Positions 1 to 5,183 of a DNA stretch of 6,826 bases are shown piece by piece. Each line of letters opens with the position of its first letter. The stretch's first letter is position 1. The stretch spans positions 1-6,826 of the forward strand of contig JAJYWM010000130.1 in NCBI GenBank assembly GCA_021791455.1. Direction: 5' to 3'. The notes beneath the pieces were generated by a model. It searched no databases, had not been told where the DNA came from, and saw only the letters and a program-made list of their open reading frames with translations. This DNA is from a bacterium. Lineage in GTDB: Bacteria > Chloroflexota > Dormibacteria > UBA8260 > Bog-877. Position numbers and translations under genes: made by a program.

Positions 1-192
1 TTGGCCCACACCCTCTCGGTGGGCGGCTCCATCCTGCTCCTGGGCCCCTCCCTCTTCGTGGCTGGGGTCGCGCTGGCACTGGTGTACGAGCGGACCAGGT
101 CGATCTACCCGGGGATGGCGCTGCACGCCTCCTTCAACCTGGTCGCGGTGATCCTGATCTTCATGTCGTCGACCGCCGCCAACTGCCACTGA
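1..192 (+). CDS. CPBP family intramembrane metalloprotease, C-terminal fragment
   Basis: This is the 3' end of a gene that begins before the window; the TTG at position 1 is probably just an internal Leu codon. The 63 visible residues hold two hydrophobic segments (about 11-30 and 36-56). They carry the last conserved motif of CPBP (Abi/CAAX-protease-like) membrane proteins: a G-x-x-L-x-x-x-Y-E-R-T-x-S-I-Y-P-G pattern at residues 22-38, followed by the metal-ligand-type histidine in ALHASFN (His42, Asn46). In this family that His and Asn lie in the membrane-embedded active site, together with an EExxR motif that would be upstream and outside the window. It ends at TGA 190-192 and is separated from the next gene by 168 nt with promoter-like elements, so it is probably not part of the surface-protein locus. 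The family call is fairly secure; the substrate is unknown. Confidence 0.8.
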   Translation: MAHTLSVGGSILLLGPSLFVAGVALALVYERTRSIYPGMALHASFNLVAVILIFMSSTAANCH

Positions 193-224
193 GACTGACG
201 GGCTGCGACCGGGCGGTAACAACA

Positions 225-265
225 TCGTCAGAGGTGTTGACAACTCGCTATACTTCCGCGACACT
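225..265 (+). promoter_or_regulatory. candidate sigma-70-type promoter upstream of the surface-protein locus
   Basis: A TATACT hexamer at 249-254 is a 5/6 match to the -10 consensus and has a 4/6 -35-like TCGTCA at 225-230 (18-nt spacer). A perfect -35 TTGACA lies at 237-242, but only 6 nt before TATACT, so it would have to pair with a weaker -10 such as GACACT at 260-265 (17-nt spacer). Either reading places a start near 260-272 and a 90-100 nt leader ahead of the gene at 361. The elements are visible; their use as a promoter is inference. Confidence 0.35.
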
Positions 266-302
266 GCCGTCGGTTGGAAGGGGAGGCCGGGTGACTCATC
301 GC

Positions 303-321
303 TTGACAGGGAAACGTTCCC
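303..321 (+). promoter_or_regulatory. TTGACA followed by a short inverted repeat (operator-like)
   Basis: A second perfect TTGACA (303-308) is followed directly by GGGAA-ACG-TTCCC (309-321), a 5-bp inverted repeat around a central CpG-containing triplet. The shape recalls small LacI-family operators, but no regulator gene is in view. No good -10 lies 16-18 nt downstream (around 325-332), so it may be a binding site in the leader and not a promoter. Low confidence. Confidence 0.25.
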
Positions 322-350
322 GGGCAGGCATGGGCCGGCATCCAGTCGGC

Positions 351-355
351 GGAGG
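351..355 (+). promoter_or_regulatory. ribosome binding site for the gene at 361
   Basis: GGAGG at 351-355 sits 5 nt before TTG 361. It is the main reason for keeping this rare start over the internal TTG 508 and GTG 511, which have no clear purine-rich site ahead of them. Confidence 0.5.
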
Positions 356-360
356 ATGGG

Positions 361-1644
361 TTGAGCCACTGGGGCGTCTGGCACCGCGCGCGGAGACTGG
401 CTAGCTTGCTGGGAGAGCACAGGCCATGGCGGCGCTCGCGCAGCCTGGACCACTTTGACCCAACTGGCGGTGCCGCTGGTCACGGTTCACCACGTGCCCC
501 CCGGCCTTTGGTGCGCATCGGCACCGTGTTCCCGATCCTGGGTGTCCTCAGCCTCTTGCTGGCGTCGCTCCTCACCGTCGGTGCCACCGACTCCTTGTTC
601 AGCTCGACACCCGTGCCCGGCTGCGTGACCGTTGGAACCAGCGCTACGGGGGCGCAGGTCAGCACCCAGAAGTCCCCGGCGAACTGCGCGGCGCCCACGC
701 CGACCCCAACGTCGACTCCCACGCCGCCGGCGACTCCGACTCCCACCCCCGCCAGTCAGCCCGTCTCCTGTACCCACGGTGCTCAGGGCCCGAATCTGGC
801 GACCGATCCCTACTTCGGAGTGACGACGTCGGGTCCGACTCAGCAGTCTCCGGGCACGAGCACGGCGGCGGTGAGCAGCAGCTCCTTCGAGCAGCTGGTC
901 GAGGCCCCGAGCCAGATGCTCTCCTCGTCCGTGAGCCTACCCTCCACGATCGCAGGATTCGGAACCGACACCGCCAACGGCATCACCGGAACCGGGTCCG
1001 ACCCCGTCAGCAGCTCGGGCAACGCGTTCGCCTTCGGCTACTGCGATGAGACCCAGTTCCACGAGTTCGATCCGAGCACTCCCGCCACGTGTTCTAGCGG
1101 TACGACCCCGCCGACATCACCCGCGGAGGTGGCGAGCTGCCTCGATCTCCCCGGGGGGGTGATGGGCAACCTCACACCGCTCGGCGCGACCTCCACGGTG
1201 ACGGTGCCCGACGGTTACTCGGCCCAGTACGAGTCCGGCACCTCGCCACCTGCATTCCCGTCCGCCTACCCGAACGGTTATCCGGGGCTGCCATTCGTGG
1301 AGATCTACACCACAGACCAGTTCACGGCCGCCGAGGGCTCCAATCCTGTGCCCTTGAGCGGGGTCGCCCCGGCCGTGGCCGAGCCGCTTCCCGTGAACGT
1401 GCTGTATCAGAGCTATACGCCCACGGCAACCGGCGGCCCGGGGAGCCCGGGGACACAGTTCGCCGCCGTGCTCGACTTCCAAATTCCCGCCTATGACATC
1501 TGCAGCAGCGCCGGTCAGAGCGGCTGTCTGTCCGCGGGGAGCACCTACGTGGCGTACCTGCTGATCTCGGACACGGACGGCAACGGCCACGGAACCGGGC
1601 CGCTTGCGGACCACGCGTGGTACTTCACCGTGACGGGGAGCTGA
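361..1644 (+). CDS. exported Cys-rich protein with SipW-type signal segment and Pro/Thr linker; fold not recognised
   Basis: A 427-residue protein in the first position of the locus. Residues 1-50 are Arg-rich and probably cytoplasmic. A hydrophobic segment spans about 53-74 and is followed by VGATDSLFSS (73-82), which matches IGGTMALFSS in the TasA-like protein at 3339, so cleavage by a SipW-type peptidase is likely. Residues 111-130 form a TP-repeat linker. The remainder (about 137-427) is polar, rich in Ser/Thr/Gly, and has no motif I can name. All eight cysteines (88, 109, 137, 228, 244, 260, 381, 389) lie after the hydrophobic segment, consistent with disulfides outside the cell. The stop is 4 nt before the signal peptidase gene, suggesting co-transcription. 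By gene order it occupies the place of tapA in tapA-sipW-tasA, but I see no sequence likeness to TapA. The start could instead be TTG 508 or GTG 511, which would remove the unusually long N-region and leave a normal-length signal peptide. A G7 run lies at 1153-1159. Confidence 0.75.
   Translation: MSHWGVWHRARRLASLLGEHRPWRRSRSLDHFDPTGGAAGHGSPRAPRPLVRIGTVFPILGVLSLLLASLLTVGATDSLFSSTPVPGCVTVGTSATGAQVSTQKSPANCAAPTPTPTSTPTPPATPTPTPASQPVSCTHGAQGPNLATDPYFGVTTSGPTQQSPGTSTAAVSSSSFEQLVEAPSQMLSSSVSLPSTIAGFGTDTANGITGTGSDPVSSSGNAFAFGYCDETQFHEFDPSTPATCSSGTTPPTSPAEVASCLDLPGGVMGNLTPLGATSTVTVPDGYSAQYESGTSPPAFPSAYPNGYPGLPFVEIYTTDQFTAAEGSNPVPLSGVAPAVAEPLPVNVLYQSYTPTATGGPGSPGTQFAAVLDFQIPAYDICSSAGQSGCLSAGSTYVAYLLISDTDGNGHGTGPLADHAWYFTVTGS
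691..750 (+). repeat. Pro/Thr-repeat linker (low-complexity coding repeat)
   Basis: This stretch encodes residues 111-130 of the gene at 361, an irregular run of Thr-Pro dipeptides with a roughly 6-nt unit. Such linkers act as extended, protease-resistant spacers in exported Gram-positive proteins. A similar segment is found at 5843-5926 in another gene of this locus. Confidence 0.75.
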
Positions 1645-1648
1645 GTTC

Positions 1649-2506
1649 ATGGCCACCCCTCGAGCATTGCGCCAAGCTCGCGCTTCGGCTCGCGACGACA
1701 GGGAGACCCCGTCCGAGGTGGTTGCGTTCTTCTTGGAGCCTGGCTTTCAGGCGAGCTGGGGCGGAGAGCTGCCCAAGGCGACTCCCCAAGACCTTGGATC
1801 GGGGAGCCTGCCGTGGCACTCCAAGACGTCAGCTTCTTCAGGACGGCTGGTCCGGGACTGTCGGCGGCCTGCGGCGCCGGCCGGGCCACGGATGCGGCCT
1901 CTATTGCCCGCCCTCCGCTCGGTGCTGATGGGCTGCGTGGTGCTGCTGGCGATCGCGAGCGTCTCGATGGCTCTGTTGGTCAGGCGCTTGCCGAATGGGG
2001 AGACCACCATCCTGGGCCATCCCGTCTTCGCGGTTGCCAGCGGGTCGATGGCTCCCACCTTCAACACCGGTGACGTGATCATCGACAGCCCCATCTCCAG
2101 AGCCCAGGCCGCCGCCCTGCGACCCGGGCAGATCATCACCTTCATCACCGCCCCGACGGCCGGCGTCGCGGGTGGCCTGGTGGTCACCCACCGGATCTAC
2201 TCGGTCGTGACAAGGGCGACGCGCCGGGGGGGGAGCACTGTCTACCGCACCAAGGGAGACGCGAACAACGCTCCCGATGTCTTCGCAGTGTCGTCGGCCT
2301 CGATCATCGGGCTCTACCAGGGATGGCGGATTCCCGACGGGGGATACCTCCTGCAGGCGGCGCACCAGCCGCTTCTCTTCTTGGTGCTGGCCCTGACCGT
2401 GATCGGATATCTGGCGCTCACGGAGCTCCGCTCCCGGCGCCAACCGGCCGCCCCCGGTGCGGAGCTTCCGGGGCCCGGCCGCCGTCACGCCGGGGGTGGC
2501 CTCTGA
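1649..2506 (+). CDS. SipW/Sec11-type signal peptidase I, first copy
   Basis: This membrane-bound serine protease would remove signal peptides from exported proteins on the outer membrane face. It belongs to the ER/archaeal-type branch (S26B; SipW in Bacillus), which uses His where bacterial LepB uses Lys. Numbering from ATG 1649 (285 aa): transmembrane segment about 93-111; SGSM with catalytic Ser133; THRI with His181; TKGDANNAPD with Asp204 and Asp210; second hydrophobic segment about 239-257; Arg-rich tail. GGGGAG at 1635-1640, 8 nt before the ATG, supports this start. However, the first 81 residues resemble no signal peptidase and have more A/T at third codon positions than the rest (about 23 of 81 by hand count), so ATG 1892 (204 aa) is a real alternative, though without a clear ribosome site. 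The stop overlaps the next start by one base, so translation is probably coupled. A G8 run (2226-2233) lies between the codons for His181 and Asp204. Confidence 0.9.
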   Translation: MATPRALRQARASARDDRETPSEVVAFFLEPGFQASWGGELPKATPQDLGSGSLPWHSKTSASSGRLVRDCRRPAAPAGPRMRPLLPALRSVLMGCVVLLAIASVSMALLVRRLPNGETTILGHPVFAVASGSMAPTFNTGDVIIDSPISRAQAAALRPGQIITFITAPTAGVAGGLVVTHRIYSVVTRATRRGGSTVYRTKGDANNAPDVFAVSSASIIGLYQGWRIPDGGYLLQAAHQPLLFLVLALTVIGYLALTELRSRRQPAAPGAELPGPGRRHAGGGL

Positions 2507-3159
2507 TGGCGCAGGTGACGCTCGCCAGCCAGCCGACCGCTGGCCGCGAGTCCCGCGGCCGACGGGTGGCCACCATCGCCGAGTCGATCCTCACCGTCGT
2601 GGTCGTCGTGCTGCTGGTGCTGGCGGTGGCGCTGGCGGTGCTGGTGCGCCGAGGGCCGGATGGGGAGAGCCTGATCCTGGGACATCCGGTCTTTTCGGTT
2701 GGAAGCGGGTCGATGACGCCCACCTTCGACACCGGGGACCTCATCTTCGACAACCCGGTTGCCGCCACAGCGGCGACCCATCTCCACAAGGGCCAGATCA
2801 TCTCCTTCGTCACCAGCTCCTCAGAGGTCGGCGGGGTGCCGACCATCATCACCCACCGGATCGTCGGAGTCGCCGTGGTCCCGGGGGTCACCGGGGGTCC
2901 CGAGGTGCTGTACACGACCAAGGGCGACGCCAACAACGCGCCCGACCATTTCCGGGTGCCGTCGACCGCGGTGCTGGGCATCTACGAGGGGCGGATACCC
3001 TTCGGGGGCTACGTGCTCAGCTATCTGCACCAGCCGATCACATTCATCGTCCTGATCCTGATCCCGGCCAGCTACCTCGTCTTCTCCGAGACCCGTCGCC
3101 GCTGGCGGCTGATCACCGAGGAGGAGCGCGCGGTACGCGACCAAGGGCACCGGCCGTGA
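2506..3159 (+). CDS. SipW/Sec11-type signal peptidase I, second copy
   Basis: A 217-residue paralogue of the preceding gene, of usual SipW length. Transmembrane segment about 24-47; LILGHPVFSVGSGSM with catalytic Ser69; THRI with His117; TKGDANNAPD with Asp141 and Asp147; C-terminal hydrophobic segment about 177-194 followed by RRRWR. About half of the aligned residues match the first copy (by eye), including LVRR, GHPVF, the active-site motifs, RIP-x-GGY and HQP, so a tandem duplication is the simplest origin. ATG 2506 is chosen because it overlaps the upstream TGA (TGATG), has GGGGGTGG at 2492-2499 ahead of it, and gives a normal N-terminus; the open frame runs further upstream, but that part lies inside the first copy. 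It presumably processes the exported proteins encoded on either side. Why two copies are kept is unknown; division of substrates is a guess. Confidence 0.92.
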   Translation: MAQVTLASQPTAGRESRGRRVATIAESILTVVVVVLLVLAVALAVLVRRGPDGESLILGHPVFSVGSGSMTPTFDTGDLIFDNPVAATAATHLHKGQIISFVTSSSEVGGVPTIITHRIVGVAVVPGVTGGPEVLYTTKGDANNAPDHFRVPSTAVLGIYEGRIPFGGYVLSYLHQPITFIVLILIPASYLVFSETRRRWRLITEEERAVRDQGHRP

Positions 3160-3338
3160 ACGGGGTCGAGAAGCGGCGGAAGCTGTACGAGAACGCCGCA
3201 TCAAGATGCAACTTCTACGTTCATTGAAGGAGGGGAACACAAGAAGGAGGCGAAACAGAAACGAGAATCGGGCGATCGCAATCAATCCGACATCAATCGA
3301 TTTGAACTTTCGTAGACGCATTGGGAGGGCACCCATAC
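3160..3338 (+). promoter_or_regulatory. leader region before the main TasA-like gene, with orphan Shine-Dalgarno motifs, direct repeats and palindromes
   Basis: This 179-nt gap is less GC-rich than the flanking genes. It holds two strong anti-SD matches with no start codon at the right distance: GAAGGAGGGG (3226-3235) and AAGAAGGAGG (3241-3250), in a purine-rich stretch running to about 3267. Further on are the palindrome GCGATCGC (3272-3279), two copies of ATCAATC 11 nt apart (3281-3287 and 3292-3298), and the palindrome AATCGATT (3295-3302). A TACGTT at 3216-3221 could be a -10 but lacks a convincing -35. The layout suggests separate control of the gene at 3339, either transcriptional or by mRNA stabilisation; neither is shown by sequence alone. 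Confidence 0.4.
3323..3329 (+). promoter_or_regulatory. ribosome binding site for the TasA-like gene
   Basis: GGGAGGG at 3323-3329 lies 9 nt before ATG 3339 and fixes that codon as the start. The in-frame TTG at 3321 overlaps this site and is therefore unlikely. Confidence 0.75.
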
Positions 3339-4496
3339 ATGACGCGATATCGGAGCAAGAAACTAGTCTTGGGGCTCAGCAGCCTCGGGATCGTGGCCGC
3401 GGTGGCGGCGCTGGCGATAGGGGGGACGATGGCCCTGTTCTCGAGCCAAGCCTCGCCGGTCACATCGACTTATACGGCCGGCTACATGACGTTGACCGGA
3501 GTCAACACCACCCCCGTTACAGCAACCTGCAATTTCACAGACCTGACCCCCGGAGGGACCCCGGGCGCGGAGACGATCGAGGTAAATGGAACGCCAACGA
3601 CAGTTGACGTCGGGACCCCGGTCACCTGCGACTACACTCTGACGTACGCGGGCACCATGAACGCCTACATCCTCCTCGATGTGAAGGTGAACTCGGGAGC
3701 CAATCCGCAAGTTTCGCCGCCTGCGGGGGACACCACCCCGCTCGGAGGTGAAACCCTGATGGACGGGAGTGCGAACGGACTTCAGGTGACCGTCCTGTCA
3801 CCCGCAGGCAATGGGTATCCCGCACAGGTCTTCGACACCCCCAGCTCCCCGACGCCGTCAGGGTGCAGCTGGCCAACTAACCCCTGCACTGGCAACACCG
3901 CTGAGGCATCCAACCAGCTGTTCTACGTCCCCGGGTACCCCAACACAGGTAGGGACGGGGACACATCGGTCGTCAGCCCGGGGTGGACCGACACGATCCA
4001 GATCCAGGCGATCCTTCCCCTGTCGGCCGGGAATCAGTACGAGAATGGCAGCGCTTCGGTGACTGTCAGCGCGGAGGCGGTGCAGTCGGCGAACAACCAT
4101 GGCGGCGGATGCGGTGGTGACTACGGCCCCTGCAGCGTGTTCGCGCCGGTGGCGCAGTCGGTCGCGGTGAGCGCGACCAGCAGTCAAGCCGTCCTCAGCT
4201 ACAACGAAGACGTGTATCTCCCAGCTGGTGGTGAGTCCAATTTCATCGTCCAGGACATCAGCCAGCCCCAGGTTGGCGGCTCCTATGACCAGTGCCCAGT
4301 CTCGTCAGCGACAGCCAGCGGCGAGCAGGTGACCCTCACTTGGGACCCCGCCAACTGCACAGGCCAGGCGCCGAGCTCGGGCGATTTGTTCGACATAACC
4401 TACTATCAAAGCAGTTCAGGCAACTATCTGATGAACGCCGCCCAGACGGTGTTCGCCGAGGAGCCCCAGGCTTTCTTCAACCAGGTTTCCTCATAG
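3339..4496 (+). CDS. TasA/camelysin-like exported protein with SipW-type signal peptide and C-terminal Ig-like domain
   Basis: 385 residues from ATG 3339. The signal segment (about 8-31) has a basic start, MTRYRSKK, and ends in the SipW-substrate pattern GGTMALFSS (28-36). What follows fits the TasA/camelysin beta-sandwich family: a YTAG-x-x-TL strand (45-52), a PG turn at 71-72, CDYTLTYAG (97-105), E-TLMDGS-x-x-GLQ (138-149), ILPLSAGNQY (225-234), then the SAEAVQSANN hallmark (244-253). A second domain (about 268-380) has an Ig/SwmB-like order of strands: VLSYNE, FIVQ, GEQVTLTW, FDITYY. Eight cysteines (64, 97, 176, 183, 258, 265, 319, 340) suggest disulfides. TasA-family proteins form fibres or are surface proteases/adhesins; no metalloprotease HExxH motif is visible, so a structural role is more likely. 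It has its own leader and is followed by a strong hairpin, as expected for the most abundant product of the locus. Role inferred; family call by pattern only. Confidence 0.8.
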   Translation: MTRYRSKKLVLGLSSLGIVAAVAALAIGGTMALFSSQASPVTSTYTAGYMTLTGVNTTPVTATCNFTDLTPGGTPGAETIEVNGTPTTVDVGTPVTCDYTLTYAGTMNAYILLDVKVNSGANPQVSPPAGDTTPLGGETLMDGSANGLQVTVLSPAGNGYPAQVFDTPSSPTPSGCSWPTNPCTGNTAEASNQLFYVPGYPNTGRDGDTSVVSPGWTDTIQIQAILPLSAGNQYENGSASVTVSAEAVQSANNHGGGCGGDYGPCSVFAPVAQSVAVSATSSQAVLSYNEDVYLPAGGESNFIVQDISQPQVGGSYDQCPVSSATASGEQVTLTWDPANCTGQAPSSGDLFDITYYQSSSGNYLMNAAQTVFAEEPQAFFNQVSS

Positions 4497-4525
4497 TCGA
4501 GTAGCGAACGGACCGCGATCCGGAA

Positions 4526-4575
4526 GGGGCCGGCGGGCTCCGAGCCCGCCGGCCCCGACCCCGGGCGGTGCCCGG
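4526..4575 (+). terminator. tandem GC-rich hairpins between the first and second TasA-like genes
   Basis: The first hairpin has a perfect 14-bp stem (4526-4539 with 4543-4556) and a 3-nt loop. The second, CCGGGC-GGT-GCCCGG (4561-4575), has a perfect 6-bp stem and a 3-nt loop. No T-run follows, which is common for stem-loop terminators in high-GC bacteria. Only 41 nt separate it from the next start, with no promoter visible, so the downstream pair probably relies on read-through. It could also act as a 3' mRNA stabiliser. Confidence 0.7.
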
Positions 4576-4616
4576 CTCGGTGAAGTGGACAAGATGGCAA
4601 CAGGAGCGACAAGGTC

Positions 4617-5183
4617 TTGAGAATTGGCGGAAGGCGACTGGCGACGGTCGCCGCGCTGGCGGCGATAGGGGTGCTCGCGTCCCTGTCGATATCGACCAGC
4701 CTGGCGTTGATCACGTCGACGGCGAGCGGTGAGAGCGCGTCCTTTCAAACGGGCACGGTCATCCTCAGCAGCGACCTGACCAACGCCCAGGGCCAGTCCA
4801 CGAACTCCCCGTGCAATCTCTCGCAGTCGCCGCCGGCCCAGGTGAGCACCTGCCTCTACCGGCTGACCTACTCGGGCTCGCTGCCGGCATGGGTCGGGGT
4901 GATGTTCACGGTCACCCCCACAACCTTCACCAAGTTCACGATCACCGGGTGTCCCGGGGCGACCGGCGGGTGCGCCAACCCGCAGCACTTCAGCACGTCG
5001 GTCTCGGGCTACCAGGTGGTGGGGCAAGCGCCGGTCGCGCCCGGATCGGAGTACACCGTGGCCGTCACCGCGAGCGGGCCGATCCCGCCTGGTAAGGGTG
5101 GAGCGGTGGAGCTGTCGGCCACCTCAGTCCAATCAGACAACAACACGAATGCAGCCGGCACCGGTCCGGCCGCTTGGGGATGA
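4617..5183 (+). CDS. small TasA/camelysin-like exported protein (paralogue of the gene at 3339)
   Basis: 188 residues from TTG 4617, the only start codon in frame after TGA 4581 that keeps the whole signal segment; AGGAG at 4602-4606 lies 10 nt upstream. The signal segment is about 7-28 (basic RIGGRR start) and ends in ISTSLALITS, a weaker version of the SipW-substrate pattern. The mature part matches the larger neighbour: FQTGTVIL (43-50), a Cys pair (66, 79) before YRLTYSG (81-87; compare CDYTLTYAG), and AVELSATSVQSDNN (163-176; compare SAEAVQSANN). Two further cysteines (112, 119) make four in all. It lacks the second Ig-like domain and any anchor, so it resembles a minor or adaptor subunit. 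It ends in an ATGA overlap with the next gene, indicating coupled translation. Function is inferred from homology and context only. Confidence 0.75.
   Translation: MRIGGRRLATVAALAAIGVLASLSISTSLALITSTASGESASFQTGTVILSSDLTNAQGQSTNSPCNLSQSPPAQVSTCLYRLTYSGSLPAWVGVMFTVTPTTFTKFTITGCPGATGGCANPQHFSTSVSGYQVVGQAPVAPGSEYTVAVTASGPIPPGKGGAVELSATSVQSDNNTNAAGTGPAAWG

Noticed and set aside
1117..1656. 179-codon antisense frame on the minus strand
   Set aside because: It is opposite the gene at 361, has no recognisable domain and shows Arg/Gly/Val/His bias typical of shadows.
2323..2505. Upstream extension of the second signal peptidase to an in-frame ATG at 2323
   Set aside because: This part lies inside the C-terminal coding region of the first copy and reads as Pro/Arg/Gly-rich sequence; ATG 2506 has the stop overlap and a normal N-terminus.
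3211..3230. Small hairpin (CTTC/GAAG) hiding the first orphan Shine-Dalgarno
   Set aside because: Only 4-5 bp with a 10-nt loop; too weak to support a switch.
3272..3279. GCGATCGC as a cyanobacterial HIP1 element
   Set aside because: The octamer is identical, but a single copy in GC-rich DNA is no evidence of cyanobacterial origin.
3206..3607. 133-codon frame starting in the leader and running into the TasA-like gene
   Set aside because: The protein is Arg-rich without domain character, most of it is a frame-shadow of the well-supported gene at 3339, and no ribosome site precedes ATG 3206.
3339..4496. Active camelysin-type metalloprotease
   Set aside because: I found no HExxH zinc-binding motif, so the resemblance is to the shared fold and not to a visible catalytic site.
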